DNA from: Tetranychus cinnabarinus
Lineage: Eukaryota; Arthropoda; Arachnida; Trombidiformes; Tetranychidae
Direction: 5' to 3'
NCBI GenBank assembly: GCA_022266195.1
Contig: WHVY01000001.1
Location: 10,044,001-10,108,000 of the forward strand
Length of the DNA: 64,000 nucleotides
The position numbers and the translations under genes are program-made. Below are positions 12,118-23,286 of this stretch, in pieces. The notes beneath the pieces are model-generated. The model ran no database searches, had not been told where the DNA came from, and worked only from the letters and a program-made list of their open reading frames with translations. Every line of letters begins with the position of its first letter. The stretch's first letter is position 1.

Positions 12118-12163
12118 TTCAAGACTGTTAATTAACTAGTTGAGATCTTTTCAGTTTAAGTTC

Positions 12164-12171
12164 CTTTTATA
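12164..12171 (-). promoter_or_regulatory. TATA box of lipocalin 3
   Basis: TATAAAAG on the minus strand, about 47 bp before the ATG. Lipocalin 5 has the same word and lipocalin 4 has CATAAAAG in matching positions. Confidence 0.5.
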
Positions 12172-12229
12172 GTAACTATGGTTCTCATAATCATTATTTG
12201 TTAAAATTACTGTATTGTTCAAGAGATAA

Positions 12230-12312
12230 GTCGGTGCAATTTAAGTTTGATTCAGATTCTTTTTCTGTGTTATTGAGTTTTAGTTTCAAAGCGGACGAAT
12301 GTCTTTTTTGGT
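12230..12312 (-). repeat. Upstream block shared by lipocalins 3, 4, 5 and an inverted copy
   Basis: This stretch contains GTCTTTTTTGG and a TTTGCATC word (plus-strand reading). It is shared with 15835-15925 (before lipocalin 5), partly with 14270-14345 (before lipocalin 4), and in reverse with 16195-16300. It is either a duplicated promoter segment or a small dispersed repeat. Confidence 0.5.
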
Positions 12313-12447
12313 TTATTTGCATCAATCACTTTAAACTTATTTTTAATCACAAATCGAGAATCAGATATCAGTCAGCTTAAAATATGATGCCATGTTTAAT
12401 CATTTCATTCAAAACATCCTTAAAATGCTTATTTCAGCAACAGATTA

Positions 12448-12706
12448 GGTCAATGCACATCTCGAAACACCGCCACAACCAATGCAACAAGTATAAGTAC
12501 TCACCAATTACGCGAATACTGTTTAGTAACAAATAAACAGTTAACATCAAAGTATGCACTATTCTGTAACTCTAACTTAAACTTACTCTTTGATGGTCAA
12601 AAGTTTGAATCTGTGTGATCTTGATCGTACAAGGTCCATCAAACTTTGCAGACTGTTCAACAGCTACAAGAATAGTTGAAAGAAACACAAAAACGTACAT
12701 TTTCAT
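12448..12706 (-). pseudogene. Truncated lipocalin pseudogene
   Basis: Exon 1 (12706-12587) is intact, with a normal signal peptide, the GPC segment (CTI in place of CPI) and a good GTAAGT donor. Exon 2 starts correctly at 12518, but the sixth codon, TGG of the GKWW motif, has become TGA. Later codons drift out of frame and homology stops near 12450. Exons 3 and 4 are missing. It belongs to the promoter subgroup of lipocalins 1 and 2. A transcript from its promoter could at most encode a 45-residue peptide. Confidence 0.8.
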
Positions 12707-13384
12707 TGCAATAATTCGCAAGTTAACTAACTATGCAAGTCTGTTTCTACTTCTTTTCTCTTAAAGTCATATAAATAATGGTTAAAGGTAATCAGCCACT
12801 TTGAGATCATTCAGATCGGTGTGTTTGTGTAAATCGCTTTGATTGTCAATGAAAACAATGAAAAATTGGTATCAGAATCAGCCAACTACTCAGATTCAAC
12901 TCGAATTGTACTTGATTATCAAATCAAAATCATGAATTATTCCAATGCATTGTGAAGCATAATAATGCTGACAATTGTGTAAAAAAAGAGCTGCTGAAAC
13001 TGGATATCTGATTCTGGTAACAACTTTTAGGCTCTTAAATTGTTTACCCTTCTCTCATGATTTATGATCAGAGCTGAAATCATTAGCAACTAAGCGTTGG
13101 CTTGATGTTCAATAATTACAGATTTTCTTCACCGAATGATCTTAAACCTCAAGGATCGCGTCCTTGTACCGTTACAATTATGTATTGATGCATACAGCGA
13201 GAATAACTTGAGATTTTAAGACAATTATCAATAAAATTTGCATCTTGTTTTGTTGCTTAAAATGCCCGTTGCTATTGCTTATGTTTCCTTAAATTGAATC
13301 AATGACAATTCGTTGCTTTCTAATCTAATTTATTGAAACAATTAATGATACAAAAGTTTTTGAACAACACTTCAAATTGTCGCT

Positions 13385-14156
13385 TTAATGAGAAGGAGTG
13401 AAGTCTTTACAACCAGTATAGTCATGAGCTACCAAGTTTGGTTCAGCAAATCCGTAATCAACTACTTTCTTAACCAATTTATCCCGAACTTCGTCTGACA
13501 TTGTCATGTTCCGTGATCTGAGAACGACTCTCTCTGCGAAAAGAAGAATTGATTGAGGCAATTTAGTTAAGCACAAGTTTAGATTTTGATTAAGAAATTC
13601 ACCTTCATGGGTAACACCATCGTCATTTGCACATCCAATTTCAACTGCATAACTGTCATAATCAGTATCTAAAACGTAAATACTATTGTCATCTATTCGA
13701 AATAAAAGGAAATGTTTAAATCAATTTGTATGCAATATTGTTTGAAATGAGTTCTTACCTCCATCATAAAACAGACGAGGATCCACATCATAATCGGTTT
13801 GGTGGATTACAAATGAGCATTCATTGCTGTAAGTAGGTCCAGTAAACCAGTTGATAGGGATTGCATGAATATCTTCGTGGTAAAGACGATAGTAAGTCAA
13901 CTGGCATCCATATCCACCTCCACAACTGCCATATGAGTTGGAACCAGCATAAATATCCCACCATTTACCTAAATACTGTTTAGTAACACTCAAACAGTTA
14001 AAATGAAAAAATTCATTATTCTGTACATCAACTTACTCTGTTTGGATCAAAGGTTTCAATCTGTTTGATCTTGATTGGACAAGGTCCATCAATCTTCGTA
14101 GACTGTCCAACAGCCACAAGAACACTTAAAACAAACACTAAAACGTACATTTTCAT
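13385..14156 (-). CDS. Apolipoprotein D-like lipocalin 4 (secreted)
   Basis: Four exons: 14156-14037, 13975-13759, 13692-13603, 13533-13385, phases 0, 1, 1, giving 191 residues. It has a signal peptide (MKMYVLVFVLSVLVAVGQS), FDPNRYLGKWWDIYAG, YVLDTDYDSYAVEIGC and ERVVLRSRNMTMSDEV, and ends GCKDFTPSH. Cysteines in GPCPI, GSCGGGYGC, ECSF, EIGC and TGCK would supply the usual lipocalin disulfides. The donor of intron 3 is GTGAAT, weaker than the GTGAGT of its neighbours. A polyadenylation-like AATAAA lies at 13329-13334. It is a secreted carrier of unknown ligand, most like lipocalin 3. Confidence 0.9.
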
Positions 14157-14231
14157 TGCAATCATCTGCAATTTAACTGTTTAAGATTGAATAACTAATA
14201 TTAATAGTGGAGATTGTTCCAATTTCTGTTT

Positions 14232-14239
14232 CTTTTATG
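14232..14239 (-). promoter_or_regulatory. TATA-like box of lipocalin 4
   Basis: CATAAAAG on the minus strand, about 76 bp before the ATG, followed by a leader alignable with that of lipocalin 5 (AGAAATTGRAACAATCTC). Confidence 0.45.
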
Positions 14240-14854
14240 ATTCTAATAGTTAAGATCATTCTATTGTTCAGGAGTGATAAGTTAGTGCAATATAAGTTTA
14301 CCTCGGGTTTTTTTTGTGTTACTGATCTTTTGGTTCAAAGTACACAAAATCAGTAATCATAAAACAGACAGACGAGCCAGGTTCGCTGCGTTTCAATCAA
14401 TTTGCATCATTAGCTGCTTCTTTCAAGATGTGCATCATCGCTATATTAGTTTTTTACTCCCAATAATATTATAAAGATCAGGCCAAAAGTATCGGAGCAA
14501 CTAATTTGAACAAGAATCACGACAATTTGACTTTATTCATGCAACAAGAAACCAGATTGTCTTGCGAATTTACAGAAAAGCTTATTATTTTATCCGACTT
14601 TATAAGCTATTATTCACCAATATTTAAAATAAATGTGGTGAAAGTCAATCATTTTTTAGTCAATGGGTTAATACCATTCGCAGTCTATTTGCTTTTTGAA
14701 GAGCAATATCAATGTATTTTTTTTTCATGCACTTTAATTGTGTTAATAAATGACAATTTGCTGCTTTTCAATTCAATTTATTTAGATATTGTAGTTCATA
14801 ACAAAGATATTTTTTGAACTGCATATTAATTGTATGTTTGCCAATTTGTGAGTG

Positions 14855-15691
14855 CTAATAACCAGGATCGAACTCTACGCAACCTTCAGAAAGACGTTTA
14901 AGCAGTTTTTGTTCAGTAAAACCATAGTTAACAATTTTCTTTACCAATCTATCACGAACCTCATCTGGCATTGTCATGTTTCGTGATCTGAGAACGAAGA
15001 TCTCTGCGAAAAGAAGAATAGAATTTTAATTTAGTGCATCAATAGTTGGCTAGATATTCAATAAACTCACCTTCATGGCTAACATCATCATTATTCACAC
15101 AACCAATTTCAACTGCATAATTGTCATAATCAGTGTCTAAAACGTAATAGCGTTCATCACCTGTGGTAATAAAAAGGTCTAATTAAGATTGTCGCATTCC
15201 AATCCCAAATTTTTTTTGTAATCGCTCGCAACTCAAACCTTTCATTAGCAAAATTCATTGTTGGAACGCTCAATGGATGGTACTTACCGGAGTAATGACG
15301 AAGTAAACGGCCATCCACATTATGATCAGTTTGGTAGAATCTTTGCGAACAGAAATTGCCATAATGCAAACCATGGTAATTGGTGACAGTGAAGTAATGA
15401 TCATTTTCGTTGTACTCCGAAATATAGATCAATTGACATTCAAATATATCATATGCCTCACAAGAATACTCAACAGGACTAGTATAAATATCATGCCATT
15501 TACCCACATACTGTTTAGTAAAAAGTAAACAGTTAACATCGAAATAGTTAATAATTTGTAATTCAACTTACTCTTTTTGGATCAAAGGTTTCAGTTCGGT
15601 TCATCTTGATTGGACAAGGTCCATCAATCTTCGTAGACTGTCCAACAGCCACAAGAGCACTTAAAACAAACACAAAAACGTACATTTTCAT
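14855..15691 (-). CDS. Apolipoprotein D-like lipocalin 5 (secreted, most divergent)
   Basis: Four exons: 15691-15572, 15510-15288, 15160-15071, 15003-14855, phases 0, 1, 1, giving 193 residues. It has a signal peptide (MKMYVFVFVLSALVAVGQS), FDPKRYVGKWHDIY, YVLDTDYDNYAVEIGC, and a C-terminal EIFVLRSRNMTMPDEV block ending in GCVEFDPGY. Exon 2 has changed far more than exons 1 and 3 relative to lipocalins 3 and 4. It has extra acidic and His residues and a new RLLRHYSG end, which would alter the barrel mouth and so perhaps the ligand. AATAAA lies at 14777-14782, about 75 bp past the stop. It is the outermost intact copy of the array. Confidence 0.9.
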
Positions 15692-15760
15692 TGAAATCAT
15701 TTGCAAGTTAACTGTTTAAGACTGCAAATTAACTAGTTGAGATTGTTTCAATTTCTGGTT

Positions 15761-15768
15761 CTTTTATA
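15761..15768 (-). promoter_or_regulatory. TATA box of lipocalin 5
   Basis: TATAAAAG on the minus strand, about 70 bp before the ATG, at the same place as in lipocalins 3 and 4. Confidence 0.5.
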
Positions 15769-15834
15769 TTAGCTGTGATTCTAATACTTAGATCAAAAAG
15801 ATCATCAAGATCATTATATTGTACAGGAGATAAA

Positions 15835-15925
15835 TCATTGTTTACTTCAAGCTTTTGCTGCGCTTTCAGTTCAAAGTTTACGGATGTCTTTTTTGGTATA
15901 TTTGCATCGATCAATGTAAACTCGC
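15835..15925 (-). repeat. Shared upstream block (lipocalin 5 copy)
   Basis: Matches 12230-12312 in the same orientation and 16195-16300 in inverted orientation. The best-conserved core contains GTCTTTTTTGG followed by TTTGCATC. Confidence 0.5.
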
Positions 15926-16194
15926 ACTCATTCACCAATCGACGATCTAATCTCATACAAATACATGTATTTTTGAACCATTTAATTTTCAATACATTAA
16001 ATATTATTGCATACTCGTAGTTGATTTTTGATTATAGAGCACAATCAATTTCTCGAATTTGTTCTTCAATTCGACACCAAATTTATGCGAAATGTTTTTG
16101 CATTGACTAGTTTAACCTAATAATGCCTAATGAAACATGTTAAAAGATATATGGTCGACCCTGATTATGATCAGATTTTCGATTGATGAGTAAG

Positions 16195-16300
16195 TATGAG
16201 TTTATATTGATCGATCCAAATGTACCAAAAAAGACATTCGTAAGCTTTGAACTGAAAGTACAGTAACACAAAAGTTAAGTTTAAGCTTACCCAAACTGAA
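16195..16300 (+). repeat. Shared upstream block, inverted copy
   Basis: The reverse complement of the block before lipocalins 3 and 5, here on the plus strand and about 0.8 kb before an inverted lipocalin relic (17129-17262). The two copies 15835-15925 and 16195-16300 point away from a 270-bp centre. Confidence 0.5.
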
Positions 16301-17128
16301 TGATGAATATTGAAAAACAAAACTCATTGTGCACAATTTAGTATATTAGTCAAGTGACGAGAAATTATCTATGAAACAAAATCCGATCATCGAGTAATCT
16401 TTTCCATTTATAGTCAAAATTTTTGCGATACAATTTGCAATACTTTATTTAATTTTCATTCGGCTTAAAGTCCAAAAATCTTCAGGTTAGCTTTGTTTTC
16501 TCGAGACGATCTTTGCACTCTTTTCGTTTTCGATGGAGATCGATCGAGATTGTTAGATAAGATTCCTTGTAAGTGAGTGAATGTTCAGTTCAAATGGTCG
16601 TGGAACAAATGGTCATTTGATCAATCTAATAAAATGGGTGAAAAAAACTAGACGATTACCTGAGGTTGGTTTAAGGTAAACTAGAAAAGTTAACCTGAAA
16701 GAAATGCAACCCAGGATTAACCAGTCAAAATGAAGTTTGTCTGGTTGACATCTCTACCAGCCAGTTCAAGTTCAGTGCATTCAAGCTCAATAGTCCCTGG
16801 AACCAGTTTTGATTAACAATGCATTGTTTTTGATATGAGGAAAAGCGATTTAATATTGTATCAAATTGAGATCAACTTTTCCAAGAACCTTATAAAACCT
16901 TCTAATCTTCTGTTTATTTCCAATCTCGCAATTCATAAGATGGGTATTGATTTTGATTCAATTGTCAGTGCGATTTGAATTAATCTCGATTCTAATTCTT
17001 TATTGCTTGGAGTTGGCTTGAAGTTACTCTAATTATTACAACAATTACAATTTCATGTTTTTAAATGGAAGCCAACAATTACTGAGAAATAATAATACTT
17101 CTAATAAGAATCTTCGAAAACAATTCAG

Positions 17129-17262
17129 TGCGTTGGACAGTCCAAATTGATCGACATAAGTCAATCTTGTTTTCTTCTTCAGAGAAAATCGTTCTTCGAT
17201 CAACTACACCGTCAATATCAGACCATTTGAGGGATAAATTTGTGCAAAAAGTTGTTGGTTAA
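17129..17262 (+). pseudogene. Inverted lipocalin relic, exon 1 remnant next to exon 4
   Basis: On the plus strand, 17129-17166 matches the end of lipocalin exon 1 (the words for VGQS and ID). It is followed within about 15 bp by an acceptor (TTCTTCAG, ending 17182) and a degraded exon 4 that reads EKIVLRSTTPSISDHLRD. That frame ends at a TAA (17260-17262) where functional copies continue with DYGF. Exons 2 and 3 are deleted. This is the only lipocalin sequence in the window on the plus strand. Confidence 0.7.
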
Positions 17263-18248
17263 CCTGAATTAATTGTTCAGACTGTAAGGATTCTAACCTA
17301 AAGATATTAATTTTGATCGGTGATTTAAGGGGAATCAGTTTGACCCAACTTTAATATTTCAATGAATTACAATTAATAGCGTTTTTTGTTTGAAAACCAC
17401 TTTATTTAAGGTTCTGTTCAAAACAACATAAAAAACTAACCCAATATAAATTATATTTCATTATTACTATTATTAATAATATATTATTTCGGTATATCAG
17501 TCATTAGTCATTATCTATAATCTTAGCTAATAAGTTGGATTCCCTCTTATTGTTAGCAAATTTAATAACCGCAAGTTTACCAGCAAATATTCATTAATCG
17601 GTTAATTACTCAATTTGCTTTTGGCACATTGAATTAATAGACAATTTCCATAGCTTTTAACCAGCTTTTGGATTATTATTGTAATATTGTTGTGAACAGT
17701 TTGCTCTGATAATTATTTGAAGCAAATTTGTTTTTAGTATGAGTTTGGATTGAAGTCAGAACAATCTGTTCATCAAATATACAAATGTACATAATTTGGA
17801 TGAATTAACCTGCGATGAGTAAATAAAGGGAATACAAAGTGTATTTACAAAAGCTGAATTTCACTAACAAGCTAAGGTTAGGCTAATTTGTCTAAATCAT
17901 AAAATTTGCTGAGATAGAGGTTCCAATAATTACAAATCAATCCTTCCAATGGTTGTGCAGAGTTAACAATTTACTGCTTTAGTCTATAACATTCATAATT
18001 ATTGCTATTATTATCTAAGTTCACTCCAAAAACTACTTGAAATAAATTCGGGTAAACGTTTTATGAATAAAATATTTACTAAAATAAAAATTTATTTGCA
18101 TTTTTCATGTATAGATAGATTTTTAGCTTTTCATGTATTTTGTTATATTTCATGGTAGCCTTTTTTGTTCCTTGGTTTATCACTCGTGAAAGTTCGTTTG
18201 TTCTCAAATATCCCGTGCTAGCATTTCCATCAGTCTACGAACATCACT
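17263..18248. other. Non-coding stretch between lipocalin relic and ORP1-like gene
   Basis: No gene seen. In particular, no oxysterol-binding domain exon was found on the minus strand: no EQVSHHPP-type motif here. Several A/T-rich runs contain AATAAA-like words that could end the ORP1-like transcript. Confidence 0.6.
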
Positions 18249-20339
18249 TTATTGCTGAATATCGTCTACGGGTTGATTGGCTATCACTGATGATGATGAT
18301 GGTATGGGTGGTAAAAACTTTGCTATATCTGTTATCGGTGATTCAGTTGATGAAGTTTCTAATAATGGGGTGGTTGGACCATTTAAAGATGAATTTTCCT
18401 CTTCATTGGTTTCTTTTTTGGACAACTCGGTGGGACGTTTACTGAGATCTTGTAAAGGTTTATCTGATGCTGGTAACAATTGTTTAGGTTCTTCAATGGT
18501 ATCACCATTTTCATTTGATTGCTGGACAGAGCTGGAATCACTAGCGACTGAAGTGTTGGCTGTATGTTCAATTATTGAAAGATCATCATCTTCACCGAAA
18601 GCATCGTAATATTCGTCAGCGTCAATTTCTGAAGATGTTAATCGAGATCCTTGAGCTACTGTGGACTGAATCAGTGAGTGCTCAAACTCGTGATGTTTTT
18701 TAGCCAAAACACGAAGTGATTCCTCAAGAACACGGATCTTTTCTTGATTTCGTTTAGCAATCAATTGTCTAAGTTGGTCTTGCTTAGCCAATAAGCCAAC
18801 ACATTCCGCTAAAGATGAGCTTGTGTGATTTCCAGATTCCATGATTATCCCTAAATGAAATTTTAATGTTGGCCAATAATTTTTCCATTCTTGATATAAT
18901 TCTCTAGATGAGGAAGGACTTGGATTTGAAGTTGCACCTCCATAAAAGTAAGCTCCTAAACCTCTGGAAGATGATGCTTCTGCTTGAGCTTTATCGCTGT
19001 CGATTCTGAGAAATGCCATATCTTCTTCAACAACTTGCATCAAAGCTTTAATATGTTTCTGTAAGATTCCGAGATGAGCTTGGGCACTGTTTATGTGAGG
19101 CTGCAATGATTGAGCAGTCAGAAGCTCTCGTAATTCATCTTCTTCATCATCGTCAACTCGGACACCGTCTTTCAAGAATTTAGTAGAATAATCGATATGG
19201 TCAGTAATAGCATTTATCCACTTTTGACGGTCTAATTGACTATTGGAAAGGGGACTTGAAGAAATAGGAACTGCGAGAACTGTTTGAGTGTTATCAGGGA
19301 AAAAAATAGTAAAACTGACTTCATCTTTAGGATTGGGTTTAATCACAGCCGCTTCCAAATACTTGTAACCTCTTCTCTTGACACCAGTACTAGCATCAGC
19401 AAGGTTAGAAAAGAAAGATAACACTCCTCGTTCCAATACAGCCCAAACATTTTTACGAACTAGAAATTTACCACGACGCAGTAAAGGTCCTTCAAAACGA
19501 TTAATCATGCATTTTGCCAGAGTCTTGATATTCATATTAAAGGTTACCGGTTGAATATTTAACAATAGCTGCTTGATGTGAACCGATGAAGCTAATGATG
19601 CAGCAACTCGATCACTGTTATTTCTTATATTTGGATCTGTACCATTTTGCAAAAGGTAAACGACAATCTCTTTATGGTTACGATATGAAGCCCAATGTAA
19701 AGCTGTATTACCAGCCAAGTCTTTACAATTCACATTAACTGGATTTAGATCATTCAATAACTCTTTTACTGTTGGCAGATCACCGTCTCTTGCTGCTCTC
19801 AAAAACTGTGCTTCCTTTCTTTTCATATCATTGCATTCTGCTGCTATCAATGCTTCAAGTATTTCATTATCTTGACAAATATCTTTTGGAGTTTTACCTT
19901 CGGCGTTTTTGGTGAACACGTCAGCATCATGGGCTAGTAATAGAGTAACAATATCCAACCGTCCTACATAAGACGCTTTGTGAAGTGGTGTATCACCTGA
20001 ATCGTTCATTACATTGACTGATGCTTTGTTTTCAAGCAAAATTTTGACAACCTCGTAATGGCCAAAGTAGCAGGAAAGATGAAGCGGTGTCCAACCATGA
20101 TTATTTTTCTTTTTTCCTTTACAGTTAATATCTAAATCAATTAGATCTTCTTCTCTCGATTGAAGAAGCTTTTTAACCATTGTAAGTTCACCATTTCGAG
20201 CATAGTATAATAAAAGTTCATCCCCGTTTTCAAGATCATCAATATCATCTGTATTTACATAAACTTTGTTTCCCTGATCATCGATGTAAAAATAATCTTG
20301 TCCAAGAGGCTCATCGAGAGGCTCATTTACCCTCTCCAT
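18249..20339 (-). CDS. ORP1-like ankyrin-PH-FFAT protein without lipid-binding domain
   Basis: A single-exon frame of 696 residues. Ankyrin repeats lie at about 41-71, 81-112 (GWTPLHLSCYFGHYEVVKIL), 114-145 (DTPLHKASYVGRLDIV), about 172-200, and 208-240 (NTALHWASYRNHKEIV). A PH domain lies at about 281-381 (EGPLLRRGKFLV to RQKWINAI). A helical, coiled-coil-prone part is at about 505-560, and an FFAT-like motif at 576-582 (EYYDAFG) in an acidic setting. The order is that of OSBPL1A/ORP1L, where ankyrin repeats bind Rab7, PH binds phosphoinositides and FFAT binds VAP at ER contact sites. Human ORP1L continues with a sterol-binding ORD of about 400 residues. Here a Ser/Thr-rich tail follows and then a stop. 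No introns are visible. It could be a truncated paralog, a retrocopy or a tether-only protein. Confidence 0.8.
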   Translation of the reverse strand: MERVNEPLDEPLGQDYFYIDDQGNKVYVNTDDIDDLENGDELLLYYARNGELTMVKKLLQSREEDLIDLDINCKGKKKNNHGWTPLHLSCYFGHYEVVKILLENKASVNVMNDSGDTPLHKASYVGRLDIVTLLLAHDADVFTKNAEGKTPKDICQDNEILEALIAAECNDMKRKEAQFLRAARDGDLPTVKELLNDLNPVNVNCKDLAGNTALHWASYRNHKEIVVYLLQNGTDPNIRNNSDRVAASLASSVHIKQLLLNIQPVTFNMNIKTLAKCMINRFEGPLLRRGKFLVRKNVWAVLERGVLSFFSNLADASTGVKRRGYKYLEAAVIKPNPKDEVSFTIFFPDNTQTVLAVPISSSPLSNSQLDRQKWINAITDHIDYSTKFLKDGVRVDDDEEDELRELLTAQSLQPHINSAQAHLGILQKHIKALMQVVEEDMAFLRIDSDKAQAEASSSRGLGAYFYGGATSNPSPSSSRELYQEWKNYWPTLKFHLGIIMESGNHTSSSLAECVGLLAKQDQLRQLIAKRNQEKIRVLEESLRVLAKKHHEFEHSLIQSTVAQGSRLTSSEIDADEYYDAFGEDDDLSIIEHTANTSVASDSSSVQQSNENGDTIEEPKQLLPASDKPLQDLSKRPTELSKKETNEEENSSLNGPTTPLLETSSTESPITDIAKFLPPIPSSSSVIANQPVDDIQQ

Positions 20340-21626
20340 TTTGCTTACTTTTAAGAAGTTTACTGGTTAATAATGGTTTATCAGGTCCTTAAGAAAAAAG
20401 AAACAAAGGAAATAATTATTAGAACGGGTGCTTTATAGCAGAAACAATTCGATAAAGATAACAGAATTATATAAAATAATTATCAGTTGACATTGAATTT
20501 ATTGACAGAACTGAGTGAGCAAAAATTAAACAGGTGAATGTACTTGAGGTTCAATAAAGTCAGGTAAAATATGGATGAAACACTGAGCCTTTAGTTTCTT
20601 ACTATAAAGGAATTGAAATTGATTTCAAAGCTAAATAAATTGAGCAGTATTGATGCCCTTTTATAAAGGGTAAACTTGACTAAATTACTCTGATAATTAA
20701 GTGACAGTAAATCTTGAGAAAAAAAATACTTACATTTCTCAAAAGATTTTACCAACAAAAGCTTGTCTTGTGATAACAAAACAAATGGACAGATACTTTA
20801 ATACAATGTAGTAGTTTTTAAAGAAGTAAATATCTTTAAATATCAAAACACATAATTATAACTTATAATTTACAAATACAAATATAATTAGTTTAATTCA
20901 ATATTTATCTAAATTGAACTGAAAGACTTGAATCATCAAATTATTTGTTGTTTATTTGCAAATTAAAGTGTCGCTATCTAATGACAGTTTTAAGAAAGAA
21001 AGATGTGTAAAGGGGTGAGAGGGAAAGTTGATTGCGAACAAAATTGTTGTTTCAAGATAAATAAAATCTTACAATTACTAAAGGATTACATACAAATCTA
21101 AATTTTTGATGTAATCAAATTAAATGGCGATTCATTTTAATTGTCGGGCTACCAATTAGACACTTGCTACTCTAAAAACCAATAGAGAAACAGAATCCAA
21201 GGCGAAGAAAAGTGTTCAAATCTAAAATATCATTGGATTAGTTCAAGAATAATAGTTAATGATTCAATTTAGTTTGCTCATCATTGAGCATTCCCGAAAT
21301 GAAGTAGAGGGCCCCTTGTCAGTCACAGCAAAACGTAATCTCCTTTATCAACAAAATCTATGCGATCCATCAACTAGGAAGAAGGTAGACAGAAAAATGA
21401 ATGTGTATCAAGATAGTAAAGAATACAAGAAAATGGTTTATTACATTGAAAACATCACGAAATGAAATCTGTTGACATATCCTCTTTATAATCTTTACTC
21501 TATATTTGTTTTATTATTGTTCTCTGTCTCAATATCACTCCATTTACCAGATTTCCTTTGATAATATAAATCTAATACGGATAAAAAGCAACGTATAATT
21601 AAACTGGTCATTATAAAGCCAGTTCA
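20340..21626. other. Divergent promoter region between ORP1-like gene and GABA transaminase
   Basis: The two flanking genes start in opposite directions, so both promoters should lie here. No coding sequence is supported. Part of it (21185-21375) resembles 23860-24065 upstream of WDR20. Confidence 0.5.
21185..21375 (+). repeat. Diverged direct repeat, copy upstream of GABA transaminase
   Basis: Shares interrupted matches (a CCAARGCGAAGA word, TTTGCTCATC, CGAAATGAAG, a CCCTT...GTCAC block, ATCAACAAA) in the same order with 23860-24065. Each copy lies a few hundred bases upstream of the start codon of the next plus-strand gene. Confidence 0.45.
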
Positions 21627-23286
21627 ATGGTTCGTTTAAGTAACCTCAATGTGTTTGCTGCTGCAGCTAAACGTGCCACAAACTGTGATGGAAACCTTTA
21701 CGTCAACTTGTTTCGCCGAGGTAAACACACAGCTACAGCAACAGCGACAAATGATGTTGACATAGTCAATGAACCTAAGGAGCCATTGATACGAACAGCA
21801 ACTATTCCAGGGCCAAAGTCGATTGAGCTGATAAAAGAACTGAATAGCATTCAGTTGGCCAGTCCAATACAATTGTTTGTTGACTATGAATCATCTATCG
21901 GTAATTATTTGTGTGATGCTGATGGAAATCTTTTCCTGGACATTTATTCACAAATATCATCCATTCCATTGGGTTACAATCATCCAGCTTTAATTGAAGC
22001 TCTTCGAGATCCAGCAAATACTTCTGCTTTCATCAATAGACCTGCTCTTGGTATTTTACCTCCAAAAGATCTAGTTGATCGACTTCGAGCTTCTTTACTT
22101 TCAATCGCTCCACCAGGTTTGAGTGAGGTTCAAACAATGGCTTGTGGTTCTTGTTCAGTTGAAAATGCCATGAAAGCAGCCTTTTTTTGGTATCAAACCC
22201 GAATTCGTGATGGTCGTGAAGTGACGCGAGAAGAGATGGATTCATGTTTAGCAAACCAGTATCCTGGATCACCATATCTTACCATATTGTCCTTTAAACA
22301 TGGATTTCACGGACGAACTTTTGGAGCCCTAAGTTGTACTCATTCCAAATATATCCATAAATTGGATGTTCCTTCATTCGATTGGCCCATTGCTCCTTTT
22401 CCAATTTATCGATACCCATTAGAAGATAATGAGCGTGAAAACAAAGCCACAGATGACCAATGTCTTGAAGAAATTCAAGATTTGATCGAGAGATTCAATA
22501 AAAAAGGTCGTCCAGTTGCTGGACTCATTGTTGAACCAATTCAAGGAGAGGGAGGAGATAATCATGGCTCTAAATATTTCTTTCAACAACTACAAAAGAT
22601 TGCCAAATCTCAGCAGGTTGTTTTTATTTGCGATGAGGTAATTTTCCCAATTTTTATGCTCCTTTTATTAGCGATTTTATATTACGCTCTATTGTACAAC
22701 AATCTAATAATTTTACTTCAGTTACTAATTGTAAAATGCTACGATTTATCCATCAATACAGGTTCAAACTGGATGTGGGCCTACTGGTAAGTTTTGGGCA
22801 CATGAACATTGGGAACTTGATAATCCACCAGATATAGTTACATTCAGTAAGAAAATGTTGACTGGTGGCTATTTCTACAAAACGCATCTTCGACCAGATC
22901 AAGGTTTTCGAATATTTAATACTTGGCTTGGAGATCCATCTAAATTAGCTCTCCTTGAGCGAGTAATTAAGGTTATCAAAAGAGATAATCTACTCGAGTC
23001 GATTAAAGAAACTGGAAAAGAAATGTTGAAAGGATTGAAGGAGGCTGAAACTCGTTTCCCTGGCTTAGTATCACGATCACGTGGAGTGGGAACCTTTTGC
23101 GCTATTGATTTTGCAACACCTGAATTGAGGAATGAAGTGATTAAACGTCTTCACCTTAAAGGTATCCATTGTGGCGGATCAGGAGCCGCTGCACTAAGAG
23201 TTAGAACAACACTTACGTTTAACAAAAATCACAACGATATCTTTATTGATCGATTACACAGCGTTTTGACTGAGTTGAACAATTAG
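21627..23286 (+). CDS. ABAT: 4-aminobutyrate aminotransferase, mitochondrial
   Basis: Two exons, 21627-22637 and 22762-23286, joined in phase 0 inside the motif DEVQTG, give 511 residues (human ABAT has 500). The enzyme is a PLP-dependent class III aminotransferase. It converts GABA and 2-oxoglutarate to succinic semialdehyde and glutamate in the mitochondrial matrix, starting the GABA shunt. Seen: a Ser/Arg/Ala-rich N-terminus suited to mitochondrial import, the CGSC motif (C173, C176) that holds the iron-sulfur cluster in animal enzymes, HGFHGRTFG, VEPIQGEGGD, DEVQTGCGPTGKFWAHEHW, and the PLP-binding lysine (about K368) in TFSKKMLTGGYF. The 124-bp intron is GT-AG (GTAATT donor). If the intron is kept, the frame runs on for about 50 residues and loses the active-site lysine. 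It appears functional. Confidence 0.95.
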